From Nitrospina sp. (GTDB lineage: Bacteria > Nitrospinota > Nitrospinia > Nitrospinales > VA-1): a stretch of 55,385 nt of DNA. Below, piece by piece: positions 8,098 through 15,724 of this stretch. The position numbers and the translations under genes were made by a program. The notes beneath the pieces are model-generated. The model saw nothing but the letters and a program-made list of their open reading frames with translations. It did not search any database and was not told where the DNA came from. Position 1 is the stretch's first letter, and the number at the start of each line of letters is the position of its first letter. The stretch spans positions 1 through 55,385 of the forward strand of contig JABHTG010000072.1 of the NCBI GenBank assembly GCA_018697205.1, in the 5' to 3' direction.

Positions 8098-8196
8098 TTA
8101 AGAATAAATAACATCTGAATAGCTGAATACGGCACACGACCAACCAAACAAAAATACTAATAAATAGGTCCCAAACGACTTTAATGATATTTTCAT
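8098..8196 (-). CDS. 32-residue single-pass membrane or secreted peptide
   Basis: ATG at 8196 has GAGGT 6 bp upstream. The peptide starts MKISLKSFGTYLLVFLFGW: two Lys, then a hydrophobic segment at residues 8-24, then a short polar tail (SYSDVIYS). It looks like a signal peptide or single membrane helix. It lies between two related small genes on the same strand. The longer frame that overlaps it begins with TTG and has no better start, so I prefer this one. The function is unknown. Confidence 0.45.
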   Translation of the reverse strand: MKISLKSFGTYLLVFLFGWSCAVFSYSDVIYS

Positions 8197-8256
8197 AAAA
8201 ATTACCTCGCAATTATTTTTTAAAAATTTATATTTTTTCTAAATGTCTAGCTCTTC

Positions 8257-8445
8257 TTAAGCCCGCACTTTTTTGTCTGGAAATACATTAAACTTATTCT
8301 TTATTTGATTTTTAGATTTTTTTTCTTTTTCAGCTTTTTTTATATTATCTGGGAACATATCCCAATGTCTTTTGCTTAACATTTCACTTGTGAATAATTT
8401 TTTAAATTTACCTTTAGCATCTAATACTTCAACTTTATAGAACAT
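8257..8445 (-). CDS. Small basic hypothetical protein (62 residues)
   Basis: The start chosen is ATG at 8445, with GGAGA 5-6 bp upstream; the frame opens 4 codons earlier with TTG but lacks that spacing. The N-terminal half (YKVEVLDAKGKFKKLF) shares a V-x-D-x-x-G-x-x-KK pattern with the protein at 7619-7951. The rest is highly charged and Lys-rich. No known domain is recognised. The two proteins may be distant paralogues of a small family. Confidence 0.55.
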   Translation of the reverse strand: MFYKVEVLDAKGKFKKLFTSEMLSKRHWDMFPDNIKKAEKEKKSKNQIKNKFNVFPDKKVRA

Positions 8446-8542
8446 AAAACTCTCCAAATATTAGTAATAATTTTTAGATGACTATCGAAGGATAGTTTTT
8501 TTAATTATTTATCATTCCATACTTCTATTAATACGACCTTTC

Positions 8543-8593
8543 TATTAACGTCGGGTTAATTAATTGTTAACTGCGTATTAATGTTGTGTTAAC
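8543..8593. repeat. Two imperfect 18-bp direct repeats in a 316-bp gap
   Basis: TATTAACGTCGGGTTAAT (8543-8560) and TATTAATGTTGTGTTAAC (8576-8593) match at 14 of 18 positions and start 33 bp apart, three helical turns. They lie in the gap between the small gene at 8445 and creA. The spacing suits a protein-binding operator pair, but AT content raises the chance level. Nothing else was seen in the gap 8458-8773. Confidence 0.35.
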
Positions 8594-8773
8594 TTTTTTT
8601 AATTTTTAGAGAGTTAATATTTTGGGCAATTATATTTGTGGAATTTTTTTTAAGGAGAGGGTTTTAATTACTTTAATAAATGGGCTATAGGAAAACATTG
8701 GGATATGTAAATATTTTACTTATTCTAGATTTAACTAAAATATTTTTATAACAAACTGATTAAAGAGGAATAC

Positions 8774-9229
8774 ATGAATCGAATTATTTTTATTATTTTA
8801 ATGTTTGTCAATCCATTAGACTTGCACGCTGAGGAAATTGGATCAGTAGATACTGTCTTTAAATTTCTTGGTTCAAATCATAAAATTATTGTAGAAGCAT
8901 TTGATGATCCAAAAGTACCGGGAGTTACATGTCACTTGAGTAGAGCTAAGACAGGAGGAATTAGCGGGAGTCTTGGAATAGCCGAGGATAAAGCTGAAGC
9001 ATCGATTGCTTGTAGACAAATAGGGGCTATTAAACTCCCTCTTGAAGTTGTAAACGGGGAGTCAGTTTTTAGTAAAAAAACATCGCTTTTATTTAAAACT
9101 CTTCAAGTGATTCGGTTTTATGATCCCACAAGGAATGTATTAATTTATTTGGTTTATAGTGATAAAATTGTAGATGGTTCTCCTAAAAATTCAATTTCAA
9201 CGGTTCCTATTCTTAAATGGTCTCCATAA
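8774..9229 (+). CDS. creA: CreA family periplasmic protein
   Basis: 151 residues. A signal peptide (residues 1-19, ending LHAEE) precedes the whole CreA domain. Landmarks are [36 protein letters not shown] and the end region [18 protein letters not shown]. CreA proteins are widespread in Proteobacteria and periplasmic; their role is not established. Length matches the family. GAGG lies 7 bp before the ATG. The gene is single and ends before the decayed tRNA fragment at 9399. Confidence 0.9.
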   Translation: MNRIIFIILMFVNPLDLHAEEIGSVDTVFKFLGSNHKIIVEAFDDPKVPGVTCHLSRAKTGGISGSLGIAEDKAEASIACRQIGAIKLPLEVVNGESVFSKKTSLLFKTLQVIRFYDPTRNVLIYLVYSDKIVDGSPKNSISTVPILKWSP

Positions 9230-9398
9230 TTACTCGGGGTTATCGAGATTTTAGAAGAATTAAACCAGTCCATAGATTATGTTTCTTAATTAATGTATGG
9301 ACCAAATTAAGGCTCTGCCCTTCTCTGCCAAAGGTTTTTTCGGTCCACAGATAAATACTTTTTTTAAACCATAATAAAGTTACATGCCTTCTTTATTA

Positions 9399-9452
9399 CA
9401 TTCTTCATTAGCAGGTTAGCGGTTTCATTTTGTCTGCTAGCTACGTATGATT
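9399..9452 (+). other. Decayed second copy of the tRNA 3'-end fragment (copy B)
   Basis: Ungapped alignment to 1894-1947 gives 39 identical bases of 54, and most differences are C-to-T or T-to-C transitions. Shared blocks include ATTCTT, AGCGGTT and GCTAGCT. It has the same orientation as copy A and lies between creA and the lexA cassette. This fits an old attachment site left by an earlier integration, now eroding. It is not a functional tRNA: the T-arm pairing is broken. Confidence 0.55.
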
Positions 9453-9459
9453 AATCCCC

Positions 9460-9488
9460 TTGACTAGAGAACGTTCGTTCTCTAATAT
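9460..9488 (+). promoter_or_regulatory. SOS promoter with LexA-type operator in the spacer
   Basis: TTGACT (9460-9465) and TAATAT (9483-9488) are 17 bp apart. The spacer holds AGAGAAC-GTTC-GTTCTCT (9466-9483), a perfect 7-bp inverted repeat of the GAAC-N4-GTTC class used by Bacillus-type and some other LexA proteins. A bound repressor would cover both promoter boxes. The first gene downstream is itself a LexA-type repressor, so autoregulation and DNA-damage induction are expected. Confidence 0.85.
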
Positions 9489-9515
9489 GAAGGGAAGACT
9501 ATACCCTAATATACT

Positions 9516-10100
9516 ATGACCATCAAGGACTCTGACTATCTATCGAGACTTCAGAACTATTATGCGACGCACCATAGTTTTCCTTCGTATGCGCGCTTAT
9601 GTAATATTTTGGGACTTGCGGCAAAGTCAGCTGTTAATAAGGTGTTGTTTCGACTTGCCAAGCAGAGGTATTTGATACGAACTCCCGATGAAGTATGGAT
9701 TCCAACTGAACGTTTCTTCGAGAGAAATATTTCTCATACACCGGTTGTAGCAGGCCTTCCAACAACCGTATCTGATGTAACCACTGACCCGTTCATGATT
9801 GACCAGTTTCTTATTAGCAAGCCATCAAAGACAATCTTAGTTCCTGTTCAGGGAGACTCTATGATAAATGTTGGCATAAATGATGGAGACGTTGTTGTGG
9901 TTGAGATTAGGTCTACAGCAAAGACAGGGGATATTGTTGTTGCCAACATAGACGATGAATTTACAGTCAAAACCCTTGGGAAAAAACGAGGGAAGCCAGT
10001 TTTATTACCAGCGAATGATTTGTATCCGGTCATCCGACCTAAGGGAAGTCTTGAAATTCTAGGGGTGGTTATCGGCCTGATTCGGAAATATGAAAAATAA
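9516..10100 (+). CDS. lexA: LexA-type SOS repressor
   Basis: 194 residues. Residues 1-65 form a winged helix as in LexA (DYLSRLQNYYATHHSFPSYA, AVNKVLFRLAKQRYL). An Ala79-Gly80 pair is the expected self-cleavage site. The S24 peptidase domain follows, with nucleophile Ser115 in QGDSM and Lys152 in EFTVKTL. In the cell RecA filaments would trigger self-cleavage and release the promoter at 9460-9488. It is the first gene of a three-gene operon; the stop overlaps the umuD start by 11 bp. No Shine-Dalgarno is close to the ATG. The winged-helix sequence is diverged, so it may be a dedicated cassette regulator, not the main chromosomal LexA. Confidence 0.88.
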   Translation: MTIKDSDYLSRLQNYYATHHSFPSYARLCNILGLAAKSAVNKVLFRLAKQRYLIRTPDEVWIPTERFFERNISHTPVVAGLPTTVSDVTTDPFMIDQFLISKPSKTILVPVQGDSMINVGINDGDVVVVEIRSTAKTGDIVVANIDDEFTVKTLGKKRGKPVLLPANDLYPVIRPKGSLEILGVVIGLIRKYEK

Positions 10101-10530
10101 GACGAGTATTCTTATTCCAATAGAGGTCACACCTGAGTCACCTACTGGTGAGTGGCCTGTCTTTGCTTCTACTATTGCGGCTGGTTTCCCATCTCCGGCA
10201 GATGACTATATAGAGAGCTATATTGATCTTAATGAATATCTTATTCAGCATAAGGAGGCAACATTCTTTTTAAGAGTCCGAGGAGATTCTATGAGGGAAC
10301 TTGGTATTTTAAATAATGATCTACTGGTTGTAGATCGTTCTTTACCGGTGAATGACGGCAGCATTGTGATAGCGACCATTGATGGTGAGTTTACAGTCAA
10401 GCAGCTTTTTAATAATCAGAAGGGTTGTGTCTTAAAAGCTGCAAATCCTGAGTATAAAGATATCGTTGTAAACTCTGAGGATGATTTGGAAGTTTGGGGG
10501 ATTGTCCGTTGGGCGATTCATAAATTATGA
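10090..10530 (+). CDS. umuD: UmuD, self-cleaving subunit of error-prone polymerase V
   Basis: 146 residues, close to the usual 139-145. The cleavage site Ala31-Gly32 lies in STIAAGFPSPADD, as in E. coli UmuD. Ser67 (RGDSM) and Lys104 (EFTVKQ) form the catalytic dyad. After RecA-stimulated self-cleavage UmuD' pairs with UmuC for translesion synthesis. Start overlaps the lexA stop by 11 bp and its end overlaps umuC by 4 bp, so the three are translationally coupled. Confidence 0.95.
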   Translation: MKNKTSILIPIEVTPESPTGEWPVFASTIAAGFPSPADDYIESYIDLNEYLIQHKEATFFLRVRGDSMRELGILNNDLLVVDRSLPVNDGSIVIATIDGEFTVKQLFNNQKGCVLKAANPEYKDIVVNSEDDLEVWGIVRWAIHKL

Positions 10531-11825
10531 CCATAAAGAATCAAAGTGTTGCGCTGATTGATTGTAATAACTTCTATGTATCTTGTGAACGTGTGTTTAA
10601 TCCTGCTTTAAAAAGAAAGCCTATCATAGTTCTTTCTAATAACGATGGATGCGTTATCGCAAGATCACAGGAAGTAAAGAATTTAGGAATCAAGATGGGT
10701 GTTCCATGGTTCAAAGTGCAAGGTTTTGCAAAAAATCATAAGATAATTACATATTCCAGTAACTACACGCTCTACGCTGATATGTCTAATCGAGTGATGA
10801 AAATAATTTCTGAATTTGGTTCTCATCAGGAAATTTATTCGATCGATGAGTGCTTTCTAAATCTAACAGAGCTTAAACATATTGATCTCAACGACTATGG
10901 TCAGCGTATTCGAGCTAGGATAAATAGACTACTAGGGTTACCGGTATGCGTTGGATTTGGTGCCTCAAAGACCCTAGCAAAAATTGCCAATCATCTAGCT
11001 AAAAAGCATCTTATTTATAATGGTGTCTGCGATCTTAGTATAAAAGAACATGATGTTTTGGATGCTTTATTTTTTAAAATTCAGGTTAAAGAGGTATGGG
11101 GTGTTGGTAAGCGTATAGAAAAGAAGCTAGTTGAGCTTGGTATTAATACAGTTCTCGATCTTAAACGATCGTCTCCTAGAGTACTTCGTAAAAAATTTTC
11201 TATCACAATGGAACGAACAGTTAGAGAATTAAATGGAGAGTCGTGTATTCCTTTAGAAGAGGTTACTCGCCCTAAGAAACAATTGATCTGCTCGCGTGGA
11301 TTTGGTATTCCAGTATTTTCACTGGATGAACTTAGCGAGGCGATCACCACATATACTACAAGAGTTGCTGAGAAACTACGATATCAAAAGTCGGTAGCAA
11401 CTATGGTTTATGTCTTTATTCAAACTAATCCATTTAAAAATAAAGACCAACAATATAACTCAGGGCGCCTTATTTCCTTGATGAAACCTACGAATGACAC
11501 TCGTGAACTTATCAGCGCAGCGCTTAGGGGATTGAAGAGTATTTATAAACCTGGTCTTGCATACAAAAAAGCGGGAGTTTTACTTGATAATTTATTATCC
11601 TCTAATCAATATCAGAAGTGCTTATTTGACGATATAGCGTCTCAGAAAAACTCAGAATCTCTTATGCAAGCCATAGATAGAATCAACAGTAAGATGGGTT
11701 CTGGGACTATTAAATTTACTGGAGAAGGTTTGCAAAAACGTTGGAGTGCAAAATCGGAGAAAAAGACCCAGTGTTACACAACTAGTATTGATGAAATACC
11801 GGTGGCACATTGTGGCCCAAATTAA
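10527..11825 (+). CDS. umuC: UmuC, Y-family translesion DNA polymerase
   Basis: 432 residues, near the 420 usual for UmuC. Palm motifs are intact: LIDCNNFYVSCERVF (Asp12) and YSIDECFL (Asp107, Glu108) supply the metal-binding acids. GFGASKTLAKIANHLAK follows, then the helix-hairpin-helix (VWGVGKRIEKKLVELGI) and little finger. The C-terminus (GEGLQKRWSAKSEKKTQCYTTSIDEIP) resembles the DUF4113-type tail of UmuC proteins. With UmuD' it would bypass DNA lesions with mutation. It is the last gene of the SOS cassette and meets the acetyltransferase gene tail to tail. Confidence 0.96.
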   Translation: MTIKNQSVALIDCNNFYVSCERVFNPALKRKPIIVLSNNDGCVIARSQEVKNLGIKMGVPWFKVQGFAKNHKIITYSSNYTLYADMSNRVMKIISEFGSHQEIYSIDECFLNLTELKHIDLNDYGQRIRARINRLLGLPVCVGFGASKTLAKIANHLAKKHLIYNGVCDLSIKEHDVLDALFFKIQVKEVWGVGKRIEKKLVELGINTVLDLKRSSPRVLRKKFSITMERTVRELNGESCIPLEEVTRPKKQLICSRGFGIPVFSLDELSEAITTYTTRVAEKLRYQKSVATMVYVFIQTNPFKNKDQQYNSGRLISLMKPTNDTRELISAALRGLKSIYKPGLAYKKAGVLLDNLLSSNQYQKCLFDDIASQKNSESLMQAIDRINSKMGSGTIKFTGEGLQKRWSAKSEKKTQCYTTSIDEIPVAHCGPN

Positions 11826-11841
11826 ACATATCAGCTATGTG

Positions 11842-12339
11842 TCAACTTGACGGAATTTTTTTTGGGTGTTGGTTTATAGGTGGTAGGGGAGTTTTTTCAT
11901 AGACCAAATAACCCGAATTACTCATACCAAGATTTTTATAAGTCTTAATGCCGATTAGATTATTTTTCATGACATATAATCGAAGTGATTTCACGGAATA
12001 ATTTTTTTCGGAAATAATTTCAATATGCTTAAAAATACAATGAAAAACCCCTCGTTTCCGATAATCTGGATGGACATAGACACTTTGTATCCACCACATT
12101 TCCGCATTGCGCCAGTCGCTCCATTCGGATGTAATCATAGTCTGCCCAACTACATTACCTTCTAGCTCAGCAACAAAGTAATGGCAATTTTTTTGTTTTA
12201 GAGCACTTTGAATGCCCAACCGAAGAACATCGGTATTTAGGGTGAGATTTTCAGTTTCTTTAGCTAATGCTTGATTGTATTTAATTAAGATTGATAAGTC
12301 AGACTCACAAGCTTCGCGAATAATAATATTTTCTGGCAC
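11842..12339 (-). CDS. GNAT family N-acetyltransferase
   Basis: 165 residues. The GNAT fold is clear: an N-terminal REACESDLSILIKYN segment, VVGQTMITSEWSDWRNAEMWWIQ and the acetyl-CoA loop VYVHPDYRKRGVF, with C-terminal LRLYVMKNNLIGIKTYKNLGM. The start is GTG at 12339 with GAGG 5 bp upstream. It follows a 39-codon membrane peptide by 12 bp and is probably co-transcribed. The substrate cannot be told from sequence; small amines or protein N-termini are typical of this group. Confidence 0.88.
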   Translation of the reverse strand: MPENIIIREACESDLSILIKYNQALAKETENLTLNTDVLRLGIQSALKQKNCHYFVAELEGNVVGQTMITSEWSDWRNAEMWWIQSVYVHPDYRKRGVFHCIFKHIEIISEKNYSVKSLRLYVMKNNLIGIKTYKNLGMSNSGYLVYEKTPLPPINQHPKKIPSS

Positions 12340-12351
12340 ATCACCCTCAAC

Positions 12352-12471
12352 TTAGAGCGGAGCTCTAGGAACGATTACTGGTTTATCGCCTAATCCCATG
12401 AAAAGCATCACGAAGAGCGCAAGCAATAGGCAAGAAAATAAGACTAGCATCATCTTTAACTTATTACTCAT
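12352..12471 (-). CDS. 39-residue single-pass membrane peptide
   Basis: ATG at 12471, TAA at 12352-12354. After MSNKLKMM comes a long hydrophobic helix (residues 9-26, rich in Leu, Phe and Met), then GLGDKPVIVPRAPL. Lysines before the helix suggest the N-terminus faces the cytoplasm. The stop is 12 bp from the GTG of the acetyltransferase on the same strand, suggesting an operon. The ribosome binding site is weak. I do not recognise the family. Confidence 0.5.
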   Translation of the reverse strand: MSNKLKMMLVLFSCLLLALFVMLFMGLGDKPVIVPRAPL

Positions 12472-12610
12472 ACTTGTTCGTAGTTTAAGTTTGTATTAGT
12501 TATCAATATTATTATTGTTTTAAAAAAAAATCAAATTAATAAATTATCTTGACATAGCATTCTCTTCTTCTAAATATTTCTCTATAGTTTTATGAAGTAG
12601 CAATGCCTAT

Positions 12611-14791
12611 TTAAGAAATATTACGCGTGGCTAATTTTTCTGAAAGGTCATTTAATAAAGATGCCAATTGTTGGGCTCTTAAACCATGATCCCAAGATTT
12701 TTCGAGGTAGTAAAAAGCTGCATTATCATTATTAAAAAAGGTAAACTCTAGCATTCCCAGCTGATAATAAATTAAAGCTGGATTAATTCTACGCTCGAAT
12801 AGTAAGTATTGGTGCAGTTTAAGCCGGTAATTATATAATTTTTCTCTCGTCCATTTGGTCGCTTCTACAGGTAAGAATGGATTCTTTAAAAAGCTCTTGA
12901 GTGAAGAGACTTCTCTAGTTAACAAATCTTTAACTTTTAAATTTAATTTCTTAAGATCGGTGGGTAATAAATTAAGCTTTAAAGCACCTTGAAGGTTTTG
13001 GATAGAATTCTCCAAAGACGAGGAGAGAGGTAACTTGGAAAGGCTACTTGCCTGGAGTAAATGATAAAGCCCCCATAAAGGATAAGACCGTTCGATGATA
13101 TAAACTTCTCCTAAAAGTAAATTTAGATCAAATGAGTTTGGTTCAAGGTTTAGGGCGATTAAAGATTCTAATAGGGCTTTTTCTGGTTCCCCTTTTTGAA
13201 TGAGGTTACGGGCATAGCGTGCATGAAGGGATGAAGAGCTAAAGTCGAAAGATATTGCTGTTTGTAAAGCAATTGATTCGCGAACCGTGTCCTTATTATG
13301 CTGAAAAAAGTCAGATTTTCTAAAATAGAAATGTGACAAAGCCATACTGATCACTTTTGTATTACGTGAATCAGCAGGTAGAGATTGGGATAAATCCCAT
13401 GACCTTTTTAGATAATTGTAAGCTTTGTTGTCATCATCAGGTTTATCATTATTTAAGTAAGCAGAGCTAAGATTAATATAATCAAGGATACGAATTTTCC
13501 CTTCAGGAAGCGGAACTGTTTTTACAAAAAAACCTAGAGCGAATACCAATATTAGAACCAATGAAAACACACGCAGTTCCCTAATCTGAAAGCGTTGGTA
13601 AATCACCTGAAGGATGAATGCTGAAAATATGCATAGGAAAGGTACCATTGACAATCTATAGCGCGAAAATATAAAGAAAGGAAGGTATGCAATTAGGTTG
13701 CCTAAAAAAAAAGCATGTAGGAGAGTCAACCGTTTCCAAGCTATCCAAGACCAAAAAAAACCACTGACCCCAAGAGAAGCAATTACTCCAAATGGAATTG
13801 AACCCCAGGATAAAACAGGTGATAGTTCGGATGAAAGATAATAATTATGTGTTGTCGGGACTTCATAATTATTGAAGTAGTAGTACACTTTTTTTAAGTA
13901 TACTTTAGTAACTTCGAGAGGACGTTCAGCAATATCATTTAAAATTAACTGGAGGGCGGGAATGCTTCCTAGCCGTTCACTTGTAAGTAGTTTTCGATAC
14001 TCATTATCGTGTACAACACTTCGAACTGGATAATCTGGAGAGTTAGCTAAGTAAAGGTTCTCCCCTCCCGTTTGATCATACAGACCCCAATGCCCATGAA
14101 TTTGTTTTACCCAAATAAGAAGAGGTAGCGATGCTAGAAAAAAAATAACTAGAAATCCTGCTAACCACTTTTTCCCGGTATTGTTAAGCGAAAAAACTTT
14201 CCTCCAAAGATATACTAGTGCAAATGGAACAAAGAAAATTAAATTGGTACGGGCTTGAGTAAGAAAAGAAAGAGATAAGGCACTTCCTACTAGTAGTCCG
14301 ATAGAGGGTCGTTCGCCAAAACGCAGGAGCAGTAGGTAAGTTAAGAGAACAAGGAAGGTGATCAAAGATGCGCGATACAGTGTACATTCGTAAAACCAAT
14401 TACCTCCATAAAATGTGAATATAATGCCGGCCGTGAATGCAGAGCCTTGACTCATATAATGTTTAGCTATCGTATAAAGTAGAACTGTTGAAATAACCCC
14501 AAGAATAAGCTGCGTGATCCAAGCCGATACTAATTCTACGCCGAAGAAAAAATAAACAAGTCCCAAGAAATACTGGTAGAAGGGTGACTGTTGGTTGGGC
14601 CCATCGAATCCATTTGCAAAAGGATCTCCTTCAATCAAGGCTTTGGCACCTTCATGGTAAAGGGTTTGATCCCAGAGTTCCGGAAGGTGATTAGAGAATG
14701 GGTTTGCTTGAAACTGATAAAAATAAACTATTCGTACCAAGCATGCCAATATTATAAGTAAAATCGGGAAATATTTTGGTGGAATATTCAT
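12611..14791 (-). CDS. Membrane glycosyltransferase (GT39/PMT-like) with TPR tail
   Basis: About 726 residues from the ATG at 14791; the frame is open to a TTG at 14881, but MNIPPKYFPILL starts just before the first membrane helix. The first ~430 residues hold about ten membrane segments. An acidic loop after helix 1 (HLPELWDQTLYHEGAKAL) resembles the Asp-containing loop of polyprenyl-phosphate-sugar transferases, followed by QQSPFYQYFLGL. The C-terminal ~280 residues are helical repeats of TPR type (ALLESLIALNLEPNSFDLNLLLGEVY). It probably moves sugars from a lipid carrier to a protein or glycan outside the inner membrane. The substrate is unknown. Confidence 0.8.
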   Translation of the reverse strand: MNIPPKYFPILLIILACLVRIVYFYQFQANPFSNHLPELWDQTLYHEGAKALIEGDPFANGFDGPNQQSPFYQYFLGLVYFFFGVELVSAWITQLILGVISTVLLYTIAKHYMSQGSAFTAGIIFTFYGGNWFYECTLYRASLITFLVLLTYLLLLRFGERPSIGLLVGSALSLSFLTQARTNLIFFVPFALVYLWRKVFSLNNTGKKWLAGFLVIFFLASLPLLIWVKQIHGHWGLYDQTGGENLYLANSPDYPVRSVVHDNEYRKLLTSERLGSIPALQLILNDIAERPLEVTKVYLKKVYYYFNNYEVPTTHNYYLSSELSPVLSWGSIPFGVIASLGVSGFFWSWIAWKRLTLLHAFFLGNLIAYLPFFIFSRYRLSMVPFLCIFSAFILQVIYQRFQIRELRVFSLVLILVFALGFFVKTVPLPEGKIRILDYINLSSAYLNNDKPDDDNKAYNYLKRSWDLSQSLPADSRNTKVISMALSHFYFRKSDFFQHNKDTVRESIALQTAISFDFSSSSLHARYARNLIQKGEPEKALLESLIALNLEPNSFDLNLLLGEVYIIERSYPLWGLYHLLQASSLSKLPLSSSLENSIQNLQGALKLNLLPTDLKKLNLKVKDLLTREVSSLKSFLKNPFLPVEATKWTREKLYNYRLKLHQYLLFERRINPALIYYQLGMLEFTFFNNDNAAFYYLEKSWDHGLRAQQLASLLNDLSEKLATRNIS

Positions 14792-15219
14792 AATGATAGT
14801 GGTGCCTAAATGATGAACGGAGAGCGATAAAGCTAAATCAATTTTCTTAGTATATGACCAACGTAAATACTCTAACAACAATAAAATATATTAATCAATA
14901 ATTATACTAATTATTAAAAAATATAAATAATATGACTTTTTCTAATTCCTATTACATATCAAACCAGGTTTGACTTGACCGTTAAAGGTTTATTTAAAAT
15001 TTGGAATTTAGTTTTATTTATTAATAAAAATTAGAGAATTTTATCTTATTTTTTATAGTTATTGTCTTAGTAATTTTTAAGCGTGTGCTTATATCTATAA
15101 AAAACAATAGCTAGTTTAAAATTGTTAGGAGTTTATTTTAGATTCTTTTGTCTTATGGTAATATTAGATAATAATAGATTAAACCTGTACCACATATTAC
15201 TAGAATCCAGAGGTGTGAT
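14792..15219. other. AT-rich gap between divergent glycosyltransferase and hpf genes
   Basis: 428 bp without a convincing gene. A weak candidate promoter for hpf is TTGACT (14970-14975) with TTTAAA 17 bp on (14993-14998). No terminator, RNA gene or repeat was recognised. Confidence 0.4.
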
Positions 15220-15549
15220 ATGAATTTAAAAATAACTGGTAAGGGTCTTAAAATAACAGAGGGTATTCAAAGTCATTTAGACGATAAAATAAATAAACTT
15301 TTTGATGATTTGGATGAAAGTACCTCTATTTATATTCTTCTGTGCGTAGAAAAGTCTCGCCATAAAGCTGAGATTACAGTTAAAACCAAAGGTCACACCG
15401 CACATGCGACTAATGAGACAGACGATCTTTATGTGTCAATGGATGGTGTTTTAAAGAAAATTGAAACACACCTTAAGAAAATCAAAGAGCGCGCCCAAGA
15501 CCTTAAAATTAAAAGTAGGTCAAAAGCAAAAAGTATGATGGATGTCTAA
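15220..15549 (+). CDS. hpf: Ribosome hibernation promoting factor (short HPF/RaiA family)
   Basis: 109 residues, the short form. The fold is beta-alpha-beta-beta-beta-alpha: MNLKITGKGLKITEGIQSHL, EKSRHKAEITVKTKGHTAHA, and DDLYVSMDGVLKKIETHLKK. It binds the 30S decoding centre and silences ribosomes in stationary phase. There is no C-terminal dimerisation domain as in long HPF. GAGGTG lies 4-5 bp before the ATG. It often sits beside rpoN or PTS genes; here it is a single gene between two glycosyltransferases. Confidence 0.95.
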   Translation: MNLKITGKGLKITEGIQSHLDDKINKLFDDLDESTSIYILLCVEKSRHKAEITVKTKGHTAHATNETDDLYVSMDGVLKKIETHLKKIKERAQDLKIKSRSKAKSMMDV

Positions 15550-15724
15550 AGAGCCACTCATATTCAAGTAAAAACGCAAAACCTGATTAAAGCTTATTAC
15601 GACTCTTTTTAATTCCTACTTCATAGACTTTCCTCCGGATTTTTATGCATAGTGCGAGACAGGGTGGGCCACTCCAGGTTAGAGAAAATAAGATCTTCTA
15701 TAAATTTCAAAAAATATTTATTAA

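Noticed and set aside
8030-8212. 60-codon minus-strand frame with TTG start
   Set aside because: The Shine-Dalgarno GAGGT fits the ATG of a different frame (8196), and the 60-codon frame has no own start signal.
9268-9302. GTCCATA and TATGGAC dyad after creA
   Set aside because: The 7-bp arms are far apart, with no T-run after them; not a convincing terminator.
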